Assembly: GCA_047967505.1 (NCBI GenBank)
Contig: CM106539.1
Strand: one strand, 5' to 3'
Length of the DNA: 64,000 nt
From: Dipteris shenzhenensis
Lineage: Eukaryota > Polypodiophyta > Polypodiopsida > Gleicheniales
Shown: positions 48,904 to 61,325 of the stretch, in pieces
How the letters are laid out: each line of letters begins with the position of its first letter
How positions within the stretch are numbered: position 1 is the first letter of the stretch
The notes under the pieces: model-generated
What the model was told of the DNA's origin: nothing
Database searches by the model: none
What the model saw: only the letters and a program-made list of their open reading frames with translations
Translations under genes and position numbers: made by a program

Positions 48904-51900
48904 ATTATATATATGTGTTGCTAAGGTAACTAGAAATATTCAAAGGGCTCATGGCAAAATTTTGATTAAATTCATGTGACCATTCTTTGCAGCTCACTAC
49001 AAAGTCCTAGGCAAAGTAGATGAACTTGATGGAAAGCCCATTTGAGCCAAAGGATGGTCGGATGTAGCAATTTGTTGTGAGGTTCAAGGAATATATTGCA
49101 TATCAGTAACTTGGAAATGCTTGATACATATCTTCTGTGCTGCTCAATAAAATTCGACATACTTGGTGTCTAAACTAATCTACACATTCCAACTTGAATA
49201 ATTGTTATGAATATTTCCCTAAAGGGATTCACTCATAATAATATGGTGGCATCACCCAGGTGCATTAAATTCAACAAAACCCCCTATATACAATCCATTT
49301 AGGATGATAAAAGAAACGTTTTTAAGCTTATAAGGGTACCACCAAAAATCTACTATGCTCGTCCCTTTCCTTAAATCTAAGTTGTTTCACAATCATTTAG
49401 ATTAGGCCATAAGACAATTTAGACAACATCTGGTCGATACAAATTAGACCGTCTTCAGATATTTGCCAATAAACTAATATTCACCTCTCTTTTTTTCCTA
49501 CCTTACCCTAAAACTAGACATAGTTTAGGTGTAGTTCATGCATACACATGGTACATGATTAATGGTAAGTCATCAAATATGTATCCGTGTTCTTTTGCAT
49601 GTTTTGAATAAGAATTAGCAATGCCCTGCAAACCCCTCCTCCCCCTCCCTTGCCCCAGCCCCCCCTCAAATTGCATGGGCACCCTAACTTAAGTTTAAGA
49701 TTGAGAGAAAACAAAAAGGGCCCTGTCCCTAATCTCAAAAAACTTGTATGGTACACTCATGTGATATCATAAGTTGGCCCTCATGAATCCCCCAAGGAAT
49801 TTTCATCTTGAATGAGATCATAAAACTATTGTAAATGCCATTTTTCATATGAAAATATCCTAGATTGTATAGGATATAGCAATCTATTCAAAAGGAACAA
49901 AAACTTATTCTACATATACATGCAAGCAAGCGTTCATTCAAAACAACATTACTTGAGATTTCACACCTAGAAAGGTACACCCAATTAACAAAATTTGAAA
50001 TGGTTTAGGTGCTGCATAATGTTGCACCATTGTTTCTCATTCTTATTTTCTATGCAGTTTCATGTAAATGGGGTGTTGAGGCGAGCCATAGGCCATCTTA
50101 AAGAAGACTCCATTTCATAATCCATACCATCAAACCTATTATCTAGTGCCATCATGCACTTTTGATGGTTTGAAGTGATTGGCAAGACTTTGAGCATTGG
50201 AGTTCCCTTTTGTTGACTTCACTAGTGCCTTTTTGTGCACTGCTCCCTAATGAGGCATTAATTAGGGGCTATAATTCCCTTCAATTAGGTTGATTGGACC
50301 CTACCCTACCAACCATTGTTAGGCTTGTCTAACCCTACTACTAACTTTTAAATCCAGTTCCATTGCTTTAAGGTAATTCCATGCTATAATATGGCCAAAT
50401 TTCCTCATAGGTACTCATTGCTCAGTAAGCCTACATAGATGACACTTACTAATGGAAAAACTATTAGTAATTACTAATGGTACTCAGTAAGTCTAAATAG
50501 ATGAGTACCATTACTAAGTAGTGAGTACCATTACTAATAGTACTCAATTAGTAATGGTACTGAGTACCATTACTAATAGATGACACTTACTAATGGAAAA
50601 ACTAAAATATGCAATCATACTAAAGCAATAACATGCTACACCAATGCATGTTAATGTGGATGCTTGCAAAAATGGATTTTTTTGAAAAATGAATAGAAAT
50701 AGAATCCATCTAGGCTCGCTAGAAAAGAGTGCTTGCACTAAAATACATGATTTCATGGGGTACTTTTTGAAAGATATATGATAGTCTATTTTGATTTACT
50801 CATCTACTTGATACAGTAAACATTTGAAATTTTCCAACTTCCTTAGAAACTTGATCAACCTTCTTATCCTTGCAAATTATCAAATGACTTGAAGTGAGCA
50901 TGCCAATAGACTTCTCAACATTCCTATATTTAGCTACATTCTCAAGTACCAATTGCCTTCTTCCTAGAAAATTCATAACTATTACATCAGCTACCTTCCT
51001 AATGAAATCCCTCATACTTCTGTATTAAATATAGCTTCTCTTTTTTCTCTACTTGGCCTTCTTGAAGCTTTGGGGTTTTTTTTCTTCCTGAATGCGGAGG
51101 TTTTTGTTGCAAAGAATTTGTGGGTGATTTGATTCCATGTCCCCAATCCTCTATGTAGAGACCTTCATGAGGACACAACCTATAAAATGTTGTGTTCCAC
51201 CTTAATGAGGACACAACCTATAAAATGGTGTTGTGGTCATGGTCCTCCTTGTGCTCTAGGCTCTATATGCCTAATCTTTGTGTTCATGGGTCTCCTTGTG
51301 CTCTAGGCTCTCTATATTACTAATCTTTTGCCAACCCATGAAATGGTATGGGGTAATGGACTCCTCATGGTTTATGCATTATAGGCCTAGTATTTTACTA
51401 TAGGTGGGTATATGCTCTACGGTTTAGAACCCCTATACCATAAATGCCTAGTATATGTGGGATATATGCTCTACTTCTAGAGATTACTATATGGGGTAAC
51501 TCCATAATGTCCTTCCATCAAAGCTTTCTTCAACTTCAAATTGGATTTCCCATGGACCAAGCCTCCTCATGCCTTAGGCATTATAGTCCTAGTCTTTCAT
51601 GATATGTGGGTAAAACTATACTATATGCGATAGGGGTTACTTCCCCTAAAGCATAAATGCCTAGTCTTTCACTAACCCACCTTATGTAAAGGATATATGC
51701 TCTAGAGGTTAATACATGTAGCAGATCCATCCATTAGAGCACTCTTTGGTCTATTAGGTACACCTAACATTTCATTAGCTGTCGCATCACATGTCCTTTA
51801 GATGATTGCAATGTAGTAAACAATTTTGGGGTACACGATGTCAGAGTAGAGTTATGTGTGCTGGAGTCGAGGTGTATGATAGGGTACATGGTGATCTCGA

Positions 51901-52740
51901 TAGGAATGGCCATCTAACTAGGAGGCTACTTATTAGGTTGACTTTGCATGGGCTTAATAGCCTCAATGGCCACTCTATAGTAGGTTCCCTCGTACATGCT
52001 TTACTAGAGAGTTCTCCTTGATATTGTGTAAAGGCCATGCAAAACAATACAAAGCAATTGATTAGGATATCCTACATAATTGGAGATCTCTTCCACGAGT
52101 ACACAGAGTGTGGTTCTTCCATGAGTACATAATTGGAGATCTCTTCCATGAGTGTTTGTACTATGTGCCTTTCGAAACTAGCTAGTCTATCCTTTGGCTC
52201 TCTTGCCTTAGCTTTCTACTAGTTATTGATTTTACTTTCAAGTATTGCCTTGGATTTCTACCAAATTGTTGATTTTACCTTCAAGCAGGAGTGGGCTCCA
52301 TTAATGATTGTCTCATAGTTGCCAGGATTTCCTATATGACCTCCCCCTTTATGTAGGGGCTTTATCCAATTGGTATTTACATCCATATTTGTGATGGTAT
52401 TTATGCCAATTCGTATACTAATTCATGTATCCATGCCGATGCCTATGCTTAAAAGTTTAGGGTCAAATAGTGGTTCCTAGTCATCCTCTCTAGACTCTCA
52501 TATGTGCAATGAAATCAATGTAGAGCAACATTTGATAATGCCTTAGTAGGAGGAATCTATCTCAATGGATGGTGGTAACTGGCCCTAGACTTTGATGAGG
52601 CAGAATGCTTGTGGGAGCCTCTTTATTGGCTTCATTTGTGGATGATATTTCTTGGAGCTATAGAGATATGATAGGCATCAATCCATAGTTTATCAGCATC
52701 AGACAAATCTCAAGAAGGATATGGTTTCAGATAGATAGCA
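48903..52740. other. Non-genic stretch with local duplications
   Basis: No credible gene. Short direct repeats occur at 51155-51230 (gaggacacaacctataaaatg twice), 51240-51330 (ccttgtgctctaggctct twice), 52073-52150 (ataattggagatctcttcca twice, about 51 bp apart) and 52210-52285. A C-rich patch lies at about 49625-49668. Confidence 0.45.
50547..50577. repeat. Perfect 31-bp palindrome in a repeat cluster
   Basis: ATTAGTAATGGTACT, one base, then its exact complement. Surrounding 50400-50610 reuses actcagtaag, gtaccattactaa and a duplicated 27-bp block beginning agatgacacttactaatgg (about 50436 and 50578). Confidence 0.8.
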
Positions 52741-53150
52741 AAGATACCCTAATTATGCCAAGAGGGTCAAAGAAGTGCTAGATTAAGGGTATATTATTTA
52801 TCCAACCAATTCATCTTGCTACATGGCTATCTCCGATAGTTATTATTTCCAAGAAAAACAAGAAGCTCTAAGTCTGTGTGGATTATAGAAAGCTCAAATT
52901 ATTGCAACAATAACCGATCCTTTTCCCTTGCCTTTTACGGATTCGCTATTGGAAGTAGTTCCCAGACATGAAACGTAATCCTAGGAATTTTTGTAATACA
53001 TCTTGGCAATATATATTTTCATGCTCCTTTGAGAATTCTTGTGTAATATATCTCACATCGTATTATATTGGCTTATAGTGGGGCAGAATGGGGCTCTTTG
53101 AACCCCATTCAGTCCCACATGTTTTCTTTTAGCATACACAATGTCGATGT
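52740..53150 (+). pseudogene. Ty3/gypsy reverse transcriptase relic
   Basis: Plus strand, in alternating frames: GYIIYPTNSS, then the equivalent of a VxxPKKNKKLxxCVDYRKL block (about 52845-52905), then TITDPFPLPFTDSLLEVV (about 52905-52965). These are the early RT motifs of Ty3/gypsy Pol. No downstream YxDD or integrase could be read. The copy is short and heavily decayed. Confidence 0.6.
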
Positions 53151-53739
53151 CCAACCCCTATACCATCACTCTTAAATGTCAGAATACAAGCCGATCATGG
53201 CGGTTTATACCAACCATCCTACTTTTCTATGTTTGTTATCATCGAGCACAATGATTATACTAAGGATCCCCTTTCGACATATACTCTAAGCAATATATCA
53301 AGGCTTTTAAACCTTGTCCTTCCTTTAGAAATGTCAACAGTATCTATGTCGCACATTGTCTAATACCTTGGAGTGTACAACTTTTTGGGAGTGACTCACT
53401 TGCCTTCCTTTGGGTAGAGTGGTCAAAGTCATCTGCCCTTTTGAGAAAATACTCCTTTCTTTAGAGATCTATTGTTTCTATCTAGCATCATTTGGGTTCT
53501 TCTATAGTGCTTAGTGTGACTAACTATTACCCAGATGCTCCACAATTCTAAACTAGCTTGTTGGAGATCTAGGTTACTTGGTTAGGATGCACGGGTTCGT
53601 ATTTTGAAGCAAGGCTTCTCATTTTGAAAGCATATGTTGTCTATTCATTTTTCAAGTGCTACATTTGGGAATTTCAATCAATGTCATTAGAATAGGATTG
53701 CTAAAGATCTCAAGGACTTCCTTATGTCATCTCATGGGT

Positions 53740-54260
53740 TGTTATGGCAGATACAGAGAGGCAGTGGGCTTGGGGTACCTGACTTAGAACGAAACGTTGT
53801 GGCTATGGAATGTTAGAGTAGGTTCTTTAAAACCATGGGTTCATTGCCAAATGGTTTTTCAAGTTGGAAAGTGGAGCTTCCCCTACTAGAATTGCTATCT
53901 TTTTCCTAGGTTCTATTGTTAAGGCCCTGAATGTGCTATTTGTAATGGTTACAGCTTGGAGAAAGGCTTTAGACACCACTCATTGGGTTAGTAAGCTTTC
54001 CTTTAAAGGACATATGAGTTTGGAAGAATCAATTTGGTAGTTTAGGATGACCCTCGTTCACAATTGTCTTCTTGTTTCTTGAATATTAGAAGATGCAAGA
54101 AGCTTTCATTGCCTCAACCTATCATAAATGGATTTAGACTCTTAGGCAAGATGGGCTACTTGTGAGGAGTTGCAGCCAAGGATAACTTTAATTCATGGAT
54201 GGAACATGTCGGGATTCTAGCCAAAGATTTGAGTTTTGGTCTCTATATCTAGCATTGTTG
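53740..54260 (+). pseudogene. LINE ORF2 relic (post-RT region)
   Basis: The plus strand reads GLGVPDLERNV, as in the GGLGIPDL motif after the RT domain of plant LINEs, then RFFKTMGSLPNGFSSWK, THWVSKLSFKGHMSLEESIW and further pieces with many stops and frame changes. Family assignment rests mainly on the GLGVPDL motif and the Trp-rich spacing. Confidence 0.4.
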
Positions 54261-55385
54261 TTGCGCTTTGCCCTTTCTTTTTATTCCTATTGGATTGTAT
54301 GGGATTTGCCCTTTTTTTCCCGCTTCAAAATCAAGGCATAGCATTAACTTGTATGTTTTACGACCAAAGCATGGCGTTCAACTTGTAATGTACCACGGAA
54401 TTGTCTACGATCGCAAGGGTAGATAATTGACACGTACTACATAGGTCATGTGTAGAAGGCTTACACATGGCTTGTTTCAATCACACGTACTACACAGGTC
54501 ATGTGTCTTAACTTGTATGAAAGATCTATAATCTAAATTAAAATAATTGGATACATGGCACTGTTGATGGATTCCTCCTTTCGTTTGTTATGTCTGTCCT
54601 TTCTTTTCTCGGCATCTATGGAAGCGACTTGTACCATAGGATGTATGCAAACGCTTGCATTAAAACATCATGTCGATATATACTTGAGGCAAAACAGTAC
54701 AACAGAAAATTCAAATTAGGTGCGCCAAAGGCAGCAATGGATATCAAAGGGCGTGACACATTCTGTTTAGTTAGGTATGGCTCGCAGAAATTACAAGGGC
54801 AGGGATGATGCCTGGACAGGTAAACTATGTATGGTTGTATAACTTAGAATTGTATGAGGAAGTGACTCTAGGTAGAGCAGTAGCTCAGATGAGATCTCCG
54901 CAAAAAAGAAGGATGTAGGATCTCAGTCAAAAATAGCTACGCCACATTTTATCTGTTGGAATACAAAAGCCAAGGCTAATGGAATTAGTTGTTTACTCAG
55001 ACCTTGATTCCTCAGACCTTCGTTCTTGGGCAGCAGCATTTCTGCAACGATCGACTCAGCCTTGAGATTCAAAAGAAAGCAAAAAGATCACTCATGGCCT
55101 CTCTCGCTTGTTCATTCCTTTGGAAAAGGGAGCCCCTGAGGACGATTGATTGGCATCCGCCTCTCTAAGTTCATCCTCATACACCATGCAAGCAAGGTGT
55201 AAAATGCAAACAGATTTCTCGTCTCCGATCATCCGTTTGCATCTCACCGCCACCCAGCTTTTCCCAGTCGCCCTTCGTCCATCTTGGGCAACCTCTTTCA
55301 TTCGGTTTTGGATCACAGCGGGAGATCGGTTGCATCTGTTGCAACGTCAACAACAAATGTCAAAACCCTGGTTCTCTTGCCCTCC
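54261..55385. other. Intergenic, and 3' flank of the AP2 gene
   Basis: 54395-54520 has a duplicated acacgtactaca(t/c)aggtcatgtgt unit. From about 54900 GC rises, and 54950-55385 is probably the 3' UTR of the minus-strand AP2 gene. The 74-codon minus-strand ORF at 55092-55316 shows no domain. Confidence 0.4.
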
Positions 55386-58300
55386 CTAGGTCTCGTTCCA
55401 CACTGCAAACACCGGTAAGTGGCCCCCTACAGGCCTTCCGGCAATCGTCTGCACGTTGGAATTCATCCAAGGCGTCAATCCTCCAACATTCTCAAAACTT
55501 GCCCGCGCTTTGAACGGCTGTTCTGTTGCTAGATCCAGAGCTTTTGAGAATTCGCCCTGCAGAACGATCTCCAAAGACCCTCCTGCTTCTGCTTCTGGGC
55601 TGCCGTCGTCAATCTCACTCCCTGAGTTTGTAGGGCTCTCTACTGCACTCGAGCATGATGGATTGGCTGAATTGCTCACCAGTGACGAAGGGCTGGATGC
55701 ATTCAATGGATGTTGTAACAACCCACCCCCGGCTTCGCGATTTGGCTCGTTGGCTTCCCCGCTTGACGGGTCTAGCCCTATCAAATCTTGCACTACCGTT
55801 GCATGCGATTGATTGACCTGGTTGCTGCCGGTAGCATCATTTAAGTTTGTCAATTTGCTCTCGTTCTCTTCCTGCTCTTGCTCACCATAGTGCTCTTCGT
55901 CCTGCCCGTTCTGGCTACTGTACTGCATTGACCATTCCAGCCTATTCTTGGGCGCCTCTGAAGCATTGTTGCTGCTCTCGGCATTCTGAAGACTGGTCGT
56001 ATCCTCGTCTAGGTGACTCTCTTCCACACTGGGTTCTCCACCATCGAGTTCCTTGCTGCGTTTGGCTAGCTCCCCGATCAAAAGCGTAGAGCTTGAACAG
56101 ATGCGCTTCACGTCGTATCTACTTGTATCAAAGTTGGTGACAGCATTTACGCCTCGGAATTTGATTGCGGCAATGTCATAAGCCTCCGCCGCCTCCTCCT
56201 GAGTACCTGGGGATTTTGGAATAAAAGAAAACGTAATGAATAGGAGAAATCAAAACATGGGCAATGGCGTTACACTGTTACAGCCCAAAGATACAGCCGT
56301 GCGGCGTGCCGGATGGAATCATGGATGTCTTGTGTGCAGGTACAGGTAAATGTGCATGTGACTACACACAGCTGTGATTGACCTCGACACTTACTGAAAG
56401 TTCCCAGATACAGGTCCTTGTTTCCAGCCACTCTCCCGATACGAGCTTGCCATCGACCGTGCTGGTGATGCCTGTTGCATTTGCAGAGATTACTGACAGA
56501 ACAAGAATGCCTAGACATGATCGAGGCACCGGTCATGACTCATGCATGATATGTAAAAGGCAAAACAGTCAAACAAAGCTTCAAAAACCTTGTCACTCCT
56601 CGGTATACGGAGGCTCCTCTTGAAAATCCGCTGCTTTTCCTGAATACAGGGGTCAATAAACAGTATCTTCAACGTACTACTAGAGAGATTGCAAGAAACA
56701 ACCAGGTGTGCAATTTGAATAAGGGGCACTACGACACTATTCAACCAGCAACAGTGCCAACCTACCTCCTCAAAGATGCTACGAACTCTTGCCTCGTCAT
56801 GTTCTTCATCTCTTCAAGTTCCTGCTCGTAATTGCTGAGCTGCATGCAGTGGAATCCAACGAAAAATACAGCCAAAAGCTGATAAGCCATACGCGAGTCG
56901 ATCTATTGCATCCTAGAGATCTTCTATTTCAAAGCTTGCTATGACAGCATCATCTGCCATGTAAAGGATACCAGCAAAAGCATCTCGAGGAGATCGAAAA
57001 TCACCGGAAAATTTATGTGAGTAGAGGGACCCCAGTACTTTAGAGCTGCTAGATCGTAAGCTCTGGCTGCCTTCTCTTCTTTGTCATAACCCCCTAAAGA
57101 ATAAAGAAAAACGATCTCGAAGGTTAGAATTGGTTAGGGGCAAAATATTAGTAAAACCCTAAGAGTACGAAACATTTCATGTAACTATCAACAATGGAGA
57201 GAGAAGATTTATACCCAAGTAAACTGGAAGAAAAATGTTTCGGCAGCGACATTCCCATCAGCAGATGAGACCATACAAAACGTTAAACAAATTTCCATGA
57301 GAAAGATAAATAAGAACATGAAGTGATCGATCCAATAAAAACTGTGGATTCACTTCTTCTGGCTATACTCTACCTTGTCTACCCTTACGAGTCTGCCCCT
57401 CCTTCCTGCAGCTATTATCCCACAAGTGAGCCTCATACCGCCCCGTCCACCTGTGCCTGGACGAAGAGGAGCTCGAGTTAGAACTTGTATATCAAAACTA
57501 GCGCGTCTAGCCTCTGTAACTCAAAACGTTTCAGAGCAGCTACACTAACTATGCTAAATGCATAGTGTACTAACCTTGTCACGCCTCGATATTGCGAAGT
57601 GCGCTGACCGAATGTATCAATTGACTTGCGAGGAGCGGGTTCCCGGTTTCCAAGTTTGGCTAAGCCCCTTTTCCTTGGTTCCAAAGCGATTGGAGTATCA
57701 ACAGGCTGTTGAACCACAAGGCCGCTGGATTGCAACCCTGGGCTCATGGATAAGGAGAGCGACTGCAAATCGCCCACGGCATTTAGACCCGCTTTTGGAA
57801 GACAAGGCGAGCTGACCGGTTCTTTTTCTGAGGATGGGACTGGATTTTGCCTGAGCCATGTTTTGATCGCAGAAATTCCGAGCAGGTTGCCATTGCCCAC
57901 CATTCCAGGACCTTGAGGCAATTGCAGGGAGCAATCCGAGAAAACATTATTATGAGCCTGATCAACGGGAAGGTGCAGCAGGTTTTGGGCTTGCAACTCG
58001 GCCTGATAGCCAGTGCAAACCTTCTGTTCTTGCATATCTAAAGCTCCAGAAGGGGTGTCGTAATCGTGGGATGAGATAGGTGAGTCGGTGGCTCCATAAG
58101 CGTGGAACGACGGAGGCACTTCTCTGGCCCTGTCCGTGGAAAACGGCATATTTACATTAATGCGCGAGCCCTCTCTTTCGAAGGTATGTCCATAGTATAT
58201 GTTGTCCAAGCAGGACGGCTGGGAGTCACGGTTTTCGGCATATTGCCCTCCAAGGGATGCAGCACCCAGAAAATCCTCAAGCTTTGGGCCATCTTCCGAT

Positions 58301-58870
58301 TTCGCTCGATACACCATATTGCTCACCCCCAAATGCTCAGCACCATTACTGTTGGCGAAGCTGGCCAGGTCCGTGTTCAATAGATATTGAGGCTGGACTG
58401 TGGAATCAGACTGCATAGCGCGAATCGCAAGCGGATCAAGACTCTTGAACTGCCAATCTACCAGGGTTGAAGGGGTGCGCAAAGACCCAATGGCGAGTTA
58501 GTCTTTCCGAAGCTAGAGCAAAATCAAAAGCAACACCGAAAGAATTTGGCAAGAATCCATGTGCTAGGAATGCTTGGTCACGAAGCTTACCTCCGCTGCT
58601 GGTTCGAGTAAGGGCATCCATCATACACAGAGAGCCGTCGGGCCTTAGCGGCATATCCAGCATCTGCGAGCCGAATGATCCGCTCTCTGCGGATAGTTCA
58701 TAGCAGTCAGAGGTGGTACTGTAGCCAATGGACGCAGACGGTAAATTTTGAGCAGCAGAATAGCCCGCATTCATTGGAGAGGTCTGATGAGGGTGACCAG
58801 AATCTGGCCTCACGTCCACAGACCATTGCGGAGCTAAAGAAAACGCAAGCCAATTGCTCATAGACCTCAT
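55386..58870 (-). CDS. AINTEGUMENTA/PLETHORA-like AP2 transcription factor (euANT type)
   Basis: Nine exons join in phase (2367 nt, 788 residues): 58870-58591, 58457-57575, 57456-57374, 57223-57215, 57093-57005, 56839-56766, 56639-56589, 56471-56395, 56206-55386, all with GT/AG borders. Motifs: NWLAFSLAP (residues 6-14), PKLEDFLG (151-158), TWLRQ (293-297), [19 protein letters not shown] (371-381), AP2 repeat 1 (about 382-448, with the ANT-type [12 protein letters not shown] insertion), a 25-residue linker ([13 protein letters not shown]) and AP2 repeat 2 (about 484-542). The C-terminus is acidic and Ser-rich. These motifs define the euANT lineage: nuclear DNA-binding regulators of meristem, root stem-cell and embryo identity. 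ATG 58870 (MRSMSNW) is chosen because family members start just before NWL; an in-frame ATG at 58927 is also open. No in-frame stop or frameshift is seen, so the gene appears intact. Confidence 0.95.
57215..57223 (-). other. 9-nt micro-exon of the AP2 gene
   Basis: TTTACTTGG on the minus strand, with acceptor cttccag before it and donor gtataa after it. It supplies the VYLG codons joining KGRQ (end of exon 3) to [13 protein letters not shown] (exon 5). Skipping it would keep the frame but remove three residues of AP2 repeat 1. A 9-nt exon at this place is known in plant AP2/ANT genes. Confidence 0.9.
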
Positions 58871-59580
58871 TGCTGATACTGATGCTGGTTTACTTTCTAC
58901 GATGCTTGGCCTAGGGAAGGCCAACAACGGCTGCCGGCCGAGATTCCGCAGACGCGCGATGGCAACAGCAGCAACGCTAAACCTCGAGCGGAGAGAGGAG
59001 AGCCTGACGACGAAGAGTTTATCTTGTCAAGTAAGATCACTTGCAAGATGCAGCCAAATTGAGAACAAACTGCGTGATGCTAAAGATATAGTTTCTTCGG
59101 CCACTGGACTGCAAGGTGATCAGATGAGCAGCAAAATTTTCAGTTCTTGCCGTAGGGAGTGAGCTACCTTTGGAGAGGAGCTACGAGCTGGGCTGGGAAC
59201 GCTGGGAAAGGTAAGTTGGGCAGCGATGTGAGCACAGTAGAGTGCTTGCTGGACACCCTAGTGGAGATTCTTCGAAGCGAAAGCTACAGTTGCTGGACAA
59301 ATAAAGAAGCTTTCATTGGAGGTGCGACAGAAAGGAAGGAAGGATAAGGAAAAGGAAGCAGGAAGAGAGGATGCGGGGAAAAGAGGAAGCGGGGAGGCAA
59401 GGAGTAGATGGTGATGGGGAAGAAAGGCGAGAGCATTATTTGAAGCCGGGAGGGGAGGGGAGTTCTAGGGAGGGGTCGAGAAAGAGATGCTAGGGGATAT
59501 GGAGAGAAAAGAGAGAGTGACACAAGGATGCTAGGGACTTAGTAGGGATTGAACTAGGGTGCCGTAGGCCCCCTACGGGG
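58871..59580 (-). promoter_or_regulatory. 5' leader and proximal promoter of the AP2 gene
   Basis: GC-richer sequence directly upstream of the ATG. 59330-59560 is strongly pyrimidine-rich on the gene strand, as in many plant core promoters and 5' UTRs. A small inverted repeat (CCGTAGG, 3 bp, CCTACGG) lies at 59562-59578. No convincing TATA box or defined transcription start was seen, and upstream ATGs exist, for example in the in-frame extension to 58927. Confidence 0.5.
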
Positions 59581-60520
59581 CAAAGGGGATTGAATTACAG
59601 AATTTATAATAAGTCCATTTAAATTAACAATGTTATAAATTAAAATGAAAAAAGTAAGTTGAGAATATCAAAATTGTATGTTTTTTGTTTTTTTGAGTTT
59701 AAAAAGCAAAGATGTGCTTTCACCCATGAGTTTTTACCCTATTTGAATAAAACCTTCATGATTGACATTAATTAAAATCAATCTAAGGGCTCATATTCCT
59801 AAGGGCTAAAATCAATCTAGGGCTCATATTCGTTACACTTGGCTCAAGGAGATGGAAGAAAACAAAAAAAAATGATTTTTGTAAGTTTTCGAAGTCAAGA
59901 AAGGGAAATACTTGACTATAAAGTAAGCAGGCAATAGTAGGTCCGAGCAAATATCGTGTGTGTTTAAGTATTCCCTTCTTGAGAGTACCTCAATAGAGAA
60001 ACATATAAGAATTTTAAACATGCAAAAGAAAAATTCAACAAACAAGGTGAAATTCAAAACATATATATATATAATATACTTTATATAACCGGTTACACAG
60101 TGTGTAGGTGGGGAGGCGGCATGCTTCCTTCCCCAAAGAGTTATAATCCGAGGGAACGGGCCCTTCCCCGTGCGTCGAGATTGGAATCGTCGAGATTGAG
60201 TATCGCGAATATGTAAGAGAATGACACGTTACCTAAATCTCAATGGACGTGTTTGTATTCCAAGTTAAGCATCCAAATTCGTGTACGCACCAAGTATGTA
60301 CGTCTACTTCACTTTTTGAAAAGATGCAAAAAACACGTCTGAAATGGAAACAATATTAAAATATGGTATTATTGAGCAACAAATCATTAGTATTGTAAGG
60401 ATAGATTACAAGCAAGTGAGACCGACCACAACGACACATTTGATGTGTTGCATTTACCGCTTCCTCCAGAGAGAGCTTGCAAGTAGTGGTCCTATTGGAA
60501 AAGCACGATACTAGTTTTTA
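59581..60520. other. No gene recognised
   Basis: AT-rich intergenic DNA beyond the AP2 promoter, with a (TA)n stretch near 60060-60075. Confidence 0.4.
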
Positions 60521-60587
60521 AATGTGTTACATTCCTCGAACCCAATCCAGAGAGATCTAAAAGAGCACATTCTGAAGGAGGAAGGTC

Positions 60588-61325
60588 GTGAGCAACTCGC
60601 TGTTGTCGACCCTGCCTCCCCCTTTCGTCCATGCTCTCCCGTTCAACCTTGCTCTCCCGTTTCTCTCTTCTCTAGCCCTCGTGTTGCTGGTTCATCTTCC
60701 CCTGCCTTCAGAGCCTCGCACGTTGTCCCATATGTCGAGTTTCGTCGATCGCCTCTCAACAATTTCGACCTTCAGCCATCTCCTACAATTTTGCCTCTTC
60801 AGTAGTCTCTATCTCAAGGCCTCAAGCCCGCCATCCTTACTTGCCTACGTCCTCAAGATCTTCCTCCGTAGCAGTCTCTCCCTGTCTCCCAGTTGCGTCA
60901 AGAGGTTCCAAGCTTCCTCTCTAGAATCTTGTAAAAAAAGGTCTAGTACCCGTATTGACTTGCCTATCCCGAATAAAGTCTTGAAATCAGATCGCTTTAG
61001 TTTCCCAACATCGCCTTTCCCAATTGATGCCCTTTGTGCTCTCTGCGATGACTCTAATATTCAGTCTTCTTCTTCAAGCCTCCGCAAAGATCTCAATAAG
61101 GCCACAATCCTCACCTCAATATATGATTCTCAACAGCACAGATTGTGTATTTACTTCATGGGACGAGTTCTCTTAGAACCTCCTACACTCACAGTAAAAT
61201 TGAAGGTCCAGCACATGGGAATGACTCAAATATTCCCTTGCGTAGTTATAGGGAGAGCATTTTGTGATGATGAAGCTATGATGGCTCCACAACAGAAGCA
61301 ACATTCTTGGAGAAATCCAAGCTAA
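60588..61325 (+). CDS. Hypothetical ORF, 245 codons, unrecognised
   Basis: The longest single-frame ORF outside the transposons and the AP2 gene. The N-terminal half is Ser/Leu/Pro-rich and of low complexity; the CT-rich DNA there keeps a second frame (60524-60805) open too, which weakens the case. From about residue 130 composition is more protein-like (RIDLPIPNKVLKSDRF, IDALCALCDDSNI, IYFMGRVLLEPPTLTVKLKV). No family is recognised and no splice sites are needed. It could be a small lineage-specific gene, an exon of a larger one, or a transposon or pseudogene fragment. Confidence 0.3.
   Translation: MSNSLLSTLPPPFVHALPFNLALPFLSSLALVLLVHLPLPSEPRTLSHMSSFVDRLSTISTFSHLLQFCLFSSLYLKASSPPSLLAYVLKIFLRSSLSLSPSCVKRFQASSLESCKKRSSTRIDLPIPNKVLKSDRFSFPTSPFPIDALCALCDDSNIQSSSSSLRKDLNKATILTSIYDSQQHRLCIYFMGRVLLEPPTLTVKLKVQHMGMTQIFPCVVIGRAFCDDEAMMAPQQKQHSWRNPS

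Noticed and set aside
55092-55316. 74-codon minus-strand ORF next to the AP2 gene
   Set aside because: It lies where the 3' UTR is expected and has no domain; a separate gene is not supported.
58871-58927. Upstream in-frame ATG as the AP2 gene start
   Set aside because: Open and possible, but family proteins begin a few residues before the NWL motif, so ATG 58870 is preferred.
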